Shown here piece by piece: positions 37,401 through 46,400 of a stretch of 64,000 nucleotides of DNA. The position numbers and the translations under genes were made by a program. Every line of letters begins with the position of its first letter. The stretch's first letter is position 1. The stretch comes from Balaenoptera acutorostrata (Eukaryota > Chordata > Mammalia > Artiodactyla > Balaenopteridae), in the NCBI RefSeq assembly GCF_949987535.1, contig NC_080077.1:33445389-33509388 (forward strand), read 5' to 3'. The notes under the pieces were generated by a model that had not been told where the DNA came from, made no database searches, and saw only the letters and a program-made list of their open reading frames with translations.

Positions 37401-40400
37401 ATCTTACATTGCCACTCAGTCCAGTGACTATTTGTCAAATGAAAAAAATGGATGAATGAATCCTGATGACAGGTTGGAGCCATCGAAGGATAGCCAGCAG
37501 GGGAATGTCATGGTCTGATTGCCTTTTAGAAAGTTACTTTTGTAGGCTGTGCAGAGTACAGATTATAGGCAGAAGTAACCAGAGGCAATTGAATTTGCTT
37601 ATAGGAAAATTATGATTTGACAATCTAGATTTATTATTCAGGCAGAAAAAATAATTATTTGCAAAAAGAGTGCCTTGTTTTTTCAAAATATTCCTTTCAA
37701 AACAGTTTTAAAATGCGTTATTATATCATTCTATTTATATGTAGTGTTTTATAAATTTGTTGGGAAAAGTAGGTATATCTATATGTTAAATTTGTCAATA
37801 AATACGTTCTCCCACAAATTATGATTTCATTAAAAAAAATAGTTCCAAATATCTTACACATATTTAGTATTTGTGGGTTTTCAAAGTATGTAGCACAATC
37901 CTCTGCTTGGATTATGAAAGCAAAATTCTATAGCAAGTGAGTATATTTAAAAATTAAAATGTTATTTAAATTTCAGTATTAACATAGAAATAAGAATAGT
38001 TTCATGTTTGTTTGACCATATATTAGTATAGAGATTATGTATTATTTATCTTATTTTGCATGGAAATGCAGTAAGCAATCATTTAGAAATATTTCAACTA
38101 GAAGCTATTAATGCCCAAATTAAAAGAAAAACAAATTGATATTAATGTACAGAATAAAGAGTAAAGCAAACCAAAGACGTGTGACCCTCCAGAAAATTAT
38201 AAGGCTGCAAAAGCCCCAAGGTTGCTCCCTGTCATAATACCATATTCCTTCAGCAGATTCTCATCTCAATAATTGGGCAGGAATTCATCCAACTTAAATA
38301 AGGGCACAGTATCTGGACTTTCAACTCAGGTAAAGCTTTCATATTTTCTCTTGACCTCTAAATCATCTTCTCTACAAGTGAGGGCTTTTTGTTATTTCCA
38401 TTTTGATTCCTCTGCCTGGAGGACACTGTTAGTTGCCCACCCCACAGCAGACCCCTCTCTTCTTTCTTCTTCTTTGCTAAAAGAACTAATTTTTATTGTA
38501 TTAAGGCAGTAGGTGCCTATCTCTGAGAGCAAAGTTCCCATGTTCGAAGCCTATCGTGGTAAACTGCTTTTCCCTTTGCCTGTGGTAGTTCAGGAAGTGA
38601 GCACATGACGAAGTGGAGGTCACTGAGACATCATGGAACATTTGATGGGGGCTTCTAGGAAAGACTTTTTTATCCTCTAATGAAAGACAGCTGTGGGAAG
38701 AAGGTCTCCTTTACACTCATTCTTTTACTTCTTCCCTTAAAAAGCATTGTGTCAGCTATCATGAAACCACAAGGCTATACAGGTCTTAAAAAATAAATGA
38801 GTTATTGTTTAAGGGTACACATTTACAGCTAATAGTAAATAAGTCCTAGAGATCTAAAGCGCAGGATAGTGAACATAGAATCATATTATATTATAATTGT
38901 CATACTTGAAAAGAGACCAGATATTAATTATTCCAACTACACACACAGAACTGATAATTATCTAACATGGTAGAGGTGCTAATTATCACGACAATGGCAA
39001 TCACATTACCGTATGTAAATGTATCAAATCAACACGTATACACCTTAAATGTACACACGGTTAAATGTCAAATATATTTCAAGAAAAATAATAGTAAATT
39101 TTAAAAGGAAAGAATGAGAATAAGAGGAGACTAAGGATCATGAGGGAGGAAGGAATAGGGACAAGGAGTGGGAAATACTAAAGAGCAAAGGGAGGATGAG
39201 AATGATGGGCAGAGAGAGAAGGGACTTGCTGAGCAAAGGGGAGTCTACAGGCAAAGGGTAGGAGGGGCTAAGAACGACGTGGGGATGGGGAGAGTGGGAG
39301 TGGGATTCTGAAGGTCTCAGAACCCTGGAGTCTGGGTTTCTTACGGCCCTTTTAGGCCTAAGAGACAACCCATTTTTAGATAGTTGGAAGAAGTGAGTTC
39401 TTGGTAAATCTGTAAATTTAGTTCATTCAGCCAGTCGGTTGTGGTGTACTCTGTGCTAACTTTCTTCTCTTCTGGCCTTTAGTGGAGGGCTCCTTCTGTA
39501 CCCCGGCCAATTAAAAGACTTGGTAAAGTTGGTGAATTGGTTATTCAGAGAAAATGAATAATCGTAAAGTGTTGACTAAACAAGATGACTTTTTAAAAGA
39601 TTCAAAAGGAAAAAGAGTAAACTGAAAAATTCTGATGTGAAATGCCAACATATTTATTGTATTCACAAGACTGTATTTTAAAAGAGTAATAGTGAGGTCC
39701 AGCACATTTTCAATTGCTCATTGGCTTTTAAAATGTTTATTCACATGAACTGCCTATTTATATACTTTGTCACTTTTTTCATTGGTTTGTCTGTCCTTTT
39801 TATATTCGTATGTGTTTATATATGGTATTGAATAGATATCAATCCTTTGCCTGTGATGTATGTTGCAGATATTTCCTCCTGTTCTGTTTCTTGGCATTTA
39901 GGCCTTAAATTCATTTGAGGTTTATTTTGGTGTCTCATGCAAGACTGGAATCTAATGGGATTTTTCTATCTGGAAGTTAGACAATTTTCACAACACTATT
40001 TGTTGAATAATTCCTCTGTTCCCCATTGATCTGTGAGGTCTCCTTCTTAAGTCTCATATGTGGTAAGATCCATTTCAGGACCATCTATTGTGTTTTAGCC
40101 AATTGCTCTGTAAATTCTTGCACAGGAATTTAACTGTTGCTGTGTAATTTTATGTTTATACTTTTCAAAATTTCTTAGCCGTTCTCATATTTTTACTATC
40201 GTGGCAGCTGAGATTTAGAATCATTTGGTCAAGTAAAAATATAAATATTGGCACTTAGGAACTTTGTTGTGGTAGATGGAGAGCAGGTGGTGTGGATTTA
40301 TGTACTGCATTAATCCTTGCTACAAATATGTACTATGCCAGCCTCTCCCGTCAGCAACACTTTCATTGTGTACTTTGAAGTCCTTCCCACCCCATGGGTC

Positions 40401-43400
40401 TCCAAGCAAAACAAGCCTAGCCAACGCTATCTAGCAGTCATTCATCGTCTTTTGTTTGTCAGACTCATTACCAACAACCATGTGAAAAAGCCCAGGCTCT
40501 TGGAGCTCACCCCTGTGTTCTCTTCAGGTTGTTTTGCAGAAACTTCTCATATGTGTCATCCTCTTCTACACTGTGTACTGCGTGGCTCTGGGCATGTACT
40601 GCGTGATGCTCAAGTAAGTAGCATATCGCCTTCAAGCAATTCAAAAGTTCAGATCCAATATGAAAGGAGTTCATACTGAATACTCAACATGTCTTTATAG
40701 AATAAATGATGCAAATTTTTTAATGCTGTATTTTCTTAATTTTTTTTTAAAGTAAAAATAAGCAAATGTGTCACCTTTGAAAATGGTAAGAGTAACAATC
40801 ATGAAATGGAGTGAATAGAACCAGGCAGGATTGTTCTTCTTACCTCTGGAGGATGATCACAGAAAGAAAGTGAAGCTATTACTCCCTGGGCTGATGTTGA
40901 ATCAGAGCACGTTTGAACCAGAAGGGAATTTAGATATAATCTACATCCAATTTAAATATTGTCTGATATATATTGGAAATAGCTTTGGACTGAGAGTCAA
41001 GAGATCTGCATTCCGGCCCAGGTTCTTACTAATTTCCTGGATTATCGTGACTAAGCCAGAGAGCTTCTCTTACTTCAGTTATCTTCATTTGTCAAATGGA
41101 GGTTAATAATCCAAAAGAGGGTTATCATGAGGACAAAGTAATACATGTATTTTTAAAGATATTTTTATGTAAGTGTGAGGCATGTTTACAGGTAATTTTT
41201 CTTGTCTTGCTATGGTTGAATTTTATCTTTACAAATTTAGCTTGCCAATATGTTGATTTCCTTGAAATGTATAGCTACAAAGAGTTTCCTAGAAGTCGAT
41301 TGTTTATACAATTGAATTTTATTGTGTAAGCAGGGAATTGGGGCCTTTCCATTTCAATGTTCAAATTAGGGCCCAGAAATGATGATACTGACTTTCGCAA
41401 TGGGAATAATGTTAAGAAGCTTGCTTGCAGGCAAACCCACTGAGGAGGAGTCCGGTTTTCACCCACAGTTTCAGCTGTTGCCTGGGACTGGAGATGGCAA
41501 GACAGTACCCGGAGCAAGGAGGGGCTGAGAATATTCAGGGTTCTCTGAACATGGGATTTCAAGGGTTTGTAGTTAATGGGAATCAGAGGTGAGGAATTTG
41601 AAGTAATCGGACCTTAAAGCTCCAGGAGGCAGCTGACTGACCAGCTGCACACAACTACAGACTCGGGCAAGGTAGGAGATGTGTAGTTTACAGATTCAGG
41701 TTTAATTTGCATTTTCCTCCATTCTGAAATTGTTTTATTTATTTTTTTATTGAAGTATATAAAGTTGATTCACAATGTTGTGTTAGCTTCTTGTGTACAG
41801 CAAAGTGATTCAGATATATATATTTTTTTCAAATACTTTTCCAATATAGGTTATTACAAGATATTGAATATAGTTCCCTGTGCTATACAGTAGGCCCTTG
41901 TTGTTTATTTTATATATAGTGTGTGTATCTGCTAATCCCAAGCTCCTAATCTTTCCCTCCCCCACACTTTCCCCTTTGGTAACTATAAATTTGTTTTCTA
42001 TGTCTCTGTAGACTCAGATTTTAGAACAGGAAGGGATCTCAGAGATTAATTGCTTCAAGTTATAGATAAGAAACTGAAGCCCAGAGAGGTTAAGCAACCT
42101 GCCCAAGTTCATAGTTAACAGCACCGTCAGGATTAGAACCCGGGTCCTGTTGCTTCCCAGTCTATGCCCTCATCACAGTATTAGTTTTTTCTCCCACATT
42201 TGATAGAAGGCCCCTCCAAGACTACAGCTGAGACCTCAAATACAATGAAGTCCACTTGGAGAACAAAGTAGACTTAATTGGACAAAGAAGACAATGTGGA
42301 TAAAGAGGTTATTTGGCTGCCATTCAGGTCGGCCAGTTTTCAAATGTGCCACAAAGTGATTAAAGCTGATGACTTACCCTTGTGTGGGAAGACTCGGCGT
42401 GCAAAACCTTGACGTGCAAAGTTATGAACTGCCTCCTCCAGAGTAAACTATGTTCATTTGTAACATCTTCAGGGTGTATGAGTTGGATGTCCTGGTACCA
42501 TCTGATTTCAAAACAAATCCCTCATGGTTCAACACAAATTGTAAAGGTAATTGGTTTTAGTTTTCCATCTTTGTTAGTTCGTGAACTAAATGCCTCCAAA
42601 AATCAAAATAGTTTTTGTTTTATAAAAATTTTAAAAATATCAGGCCTTCTTCTCAGCCATCTGTATCCTATATCTGACTCCAAAAATGTGGAAACGTGCC
42701 ATCAAAATTTTTTAAGTGACTATTCCTAAAAGATGGAATAGGATGAAATAAGTGGATAGTTTTACTATATGAATTTTTATTTGGTGAAATTATGGGTAAA
42801 TTATTGGTGCATTAAATATTTTGCAAAGGAAAGGAGGAAGAATGGCTTAATATACTGATGTAGAAAGATATTTGTGAGATATGAAATGGAAAATGAAGAC
42901 TACAAGACAGTTCGCATAGTATAATTATTCATTTTTGTAGAGTAGAGTAAAATACATCATGTCAGTGGTAAGAAATCTGGAGAATTATGCAACAAACTGT
43001 TATCTCCCAGCTGGAATGACAGAGGACTTTCATTTTCTGCTTTGTACATTTCTGCTTAGTTTGATTTTTTTTCCTTCCCCAAAATAGTATAAAACTTGTT
43101 GCAAAGGAAAAATGATCAGAAAGAATATACTAGGAAAAAATTAATCTCTTTTAAATTTACCATTTTTGTTGAAGAAATAATTATTCTTAACATTCCGTTA
43201 AATTTCTTCCCACCTTTTTAAAAATGGATTGTGGATTCTTCAAACCGTGCAATTCTTTAGAAAACCACTGGGCATCATTTTTTGGAACAAATATGCAAAT
43301 ATACAAAAATTGCCTGAAGCCAAATGTGACTTGGATAGGAAACTTGCTCAGCTAAAACTACTGAATTTAAATAAAAAGCTTCAGAATAGCCTCCTCAAAT

Positions 43401-46400
43401 GGGTAACCCTGTTTTGTGCCATTATTGACTCAATTTGGGATAGACGAAGAGCATGTTAGGACAAGAAACTTTCATTCTAATGAGATACAAGAGTTCTAAC
43501 ATTCTATCTTAAATTCCTCTTCATGCATTTCCCTACTGAAGATTGAATTAACTTTTTTCTTTCAAGCCTATTCACAAATGATAAAGAATTAGTCACAGGA
43601 AAGAGTTAAGTATGGGTTGTGTGTGTGTTTGGGGTAGGGGGACAGATTTAAAATCCAACTGTTACTATTTAACTCTTGCCTTTGAGTCAGTCAATGAAAG
43701 ATAGGACAATGACACAGGCTTATTGGAGAAAGCTGTGTTTTGACATAGCAGAGATTAGTGAAGATCCTCAGGATGCCTGGTGCAGTTTATGTCGTTCTTT
43801 CCTCTCTCAAAACAACTAACATTTGTACAAAGATATCAATAAACCCTTAGCCTATTAGATCTTTAGTTTGGGGCTTGAAGAGATAAGTGCTATAACTCTT
43901 CAAAGTTATTACTTTGAGAATCCAGACTTGTTTAATCTTGGAGATAAAATGTAAGAGTAATCTCAGAGCCTTGGGCATGTATTGAGGGTCAGCGCTCTTG
44001 TCTGTTTCAACAATTTTGTTACCCAGGAGATCAGGCTTAGCAAGGACACTGGAAAGTATGAGTCCAGTTAAGACATTTGACTAGTAATATCTTTCCCGTG
44101 CATCACAGAGAATAGATTAAAAACTGCTTTCATCTTAAAATAAAATTCTCTCAACAATTTTTTGAGGTAAATGAGATAGTACTCCATTTCCCAATTTATA
44201 GAGGAAGAATCAGACTAACCCAAAGGTTAAAATCCTGCTCAAGGTCATATCACTCTTAAGCTATAAGGTGAGACTAGAACACTGGTATCCTGACTTCAAA
44301 TTTTATACTACGTCCTTTAAATCATGCTGTCTCTCATATCATAGACAAAGCATAATGCTTCTCTATCAATATATGCAAATACAGCTTGTTCAAGACTTGT
44401 TTGCTATCTCTAAGCAGCTGCAAGTTAACCTATACAATCTGTAAATACTGGTAAAAGAGGCATCTCTATTTCCCTATAATAACATGGAAGCTCTGTGAAC
44501 CACTGGTGGAAGCAGGAGTGGAAATGTGAAGGGAAGAGCTGGTGTCGATATGATACCACCATATAATTCCTTCCACAGCCTTGATTTTAGAGGGTGGACA
44601 TACAGAAATTGTATTTCCATACGGTAGAAAAGGAGCTAGTATGAGTTCTCCATTCAACTTTTGAAACCTGTTGAGTTGAATTAAATAGAATTGAAGAGGA
44701 ATAAGTGTGAGGTATTTTAAAAGGCTGGCACCTGAGACTTGCTTACTTGCTTCATGTCTTGCTCACCCACTAGGCAATTGCTGGCATGCCATTCATAAAT
44801 TACTTATGCACAATAAAACATAATGTGACTATTTTACTTTTTGCGTTGAAAAATATGGAGTTTGCCTGCCTAGATTGATCAATTCCTAAATTATATGAAC
44901 ATACGAATCATTTGCTGTGTTTTAAAAGGAAAGAAAGGTAATTTTTATGGAAAGTGATATCATTATAAAGGGACCTTGGTGGTATATCACATATATTTGT
45001 CATTTTAAAGTTTGATGGATCTCATCTTTGGAACCACCATAGTCTTAAAGATCCATATCAAAGTACATGACTCTTCACATGTTCAAGGCTCTTAGAGATC
45101 TGTGGTACTGACCTGTAAATAACTAACTCTTTATACATGTTCAGGGACAGCACTCTGAAACAACTGGTGGATTTAGAAGGGTACCTCCATTCACATGAGT
45201 CATTTATGAGACGTTCTTTCATCCATGGTTATCCATTATGTTTCTCAGATGACTATCTGAACATACCACTTTATTACAAAGACACAAAGGAACTCATTTC
45301 CAAGTTAGGCAATAGCTGGTACCAAAGAAACGTTATTGTTCAATAAGCTCTTAACATTTTTTTCTGAAAACCCAGAGCTGAATTTTTCATTAGTTTTTAA
45401 TATATCTTCAAATGAGATTTGCAATCTAGTTACAGATCGGCGTACATTGATTACATTGTAACTTTTCTTTATTGTATTTTACCTTCTAAAATGCTAAGCA
45501 TAAAGAATATAAAACAAATTATATAGTTATTTTTCTATAAGTTCAATTATTTAGAGATGGAATATTTAAAAAGTTCTTATTCAAATATGAGGAATGTTAA
45601 GAGATGGAACATTAAAAATTTCTTACGAAAATATTTTTGCAGAATAGGTTGTAGTGGTTCTGTTATTAATTGTATTCAGAATTATTAGTTGCTCTAATCC
45701 CAAATAATTCTATTGTTCCTTTTATTGCACTTCTTTTAGTCTCATCAGAGGTCACCTACTTTGTTTGCAGATTGCTTTTTGTTCTGGTGGTAGAAGAATG
45801 GGTTTGGGAGTATGGTATTTCAGTAACTATTCTTCATGTTGCCATCACTTCAACTGGTAAGCAAAATAAAATAAAGGAAACAAAATATTCAATCTGAATG
45901 TTATACCTAAATCGATTCGTAAGAGTAGAACTTTGTTGTATGCATAGTGTCCTCTGATGGCTAAATAATAAAAACGAAAGATGAAAGTTCTTCACCTACT
46001 CCCCTCACTCCTTCTCCCCCACCAAGTTCTTCTACCATTTCCTCAAGAGAGGTTTTAATTAGCTACATCTTCCAATTCAAAAGGGTACTGAAATGTAGCA
46101 GTTTCCTATTCTCCTTTCTCATTCAACTCATCATCAGTTGTACAGGGTTTGCCTCTGTTAGAATAGAATACTTTCCCTCCAAATCCTTTCTTGAGGCAGA
46201 AATTGGCCAAAGACTGGGAACTCGGACCTGAGGAAACGTGTATTTACAGGCTTGCAAACTTCCCAACAACTATTTTAACAAGAATATAAGGTTCTAAGAC
46301 TAAAGCGTTTTTGTTTCTACTTGTGATCTTTGGAGTCAGAATAAAATGGATTCAAATTGCAGTCCTAACTTTTTATGAGGTGTGTAGTCTAAGGCAAGGC

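Noticed and set aside
45137..45346. 69-codon open frame after an acceptor-like CAG, in phase with TMEM244 exon 2
   Set aside because: It has no similarity to TMEM244 and no good donor, and exon 3 at 42473 gives the homologous continuation. Probably a chance open frame.
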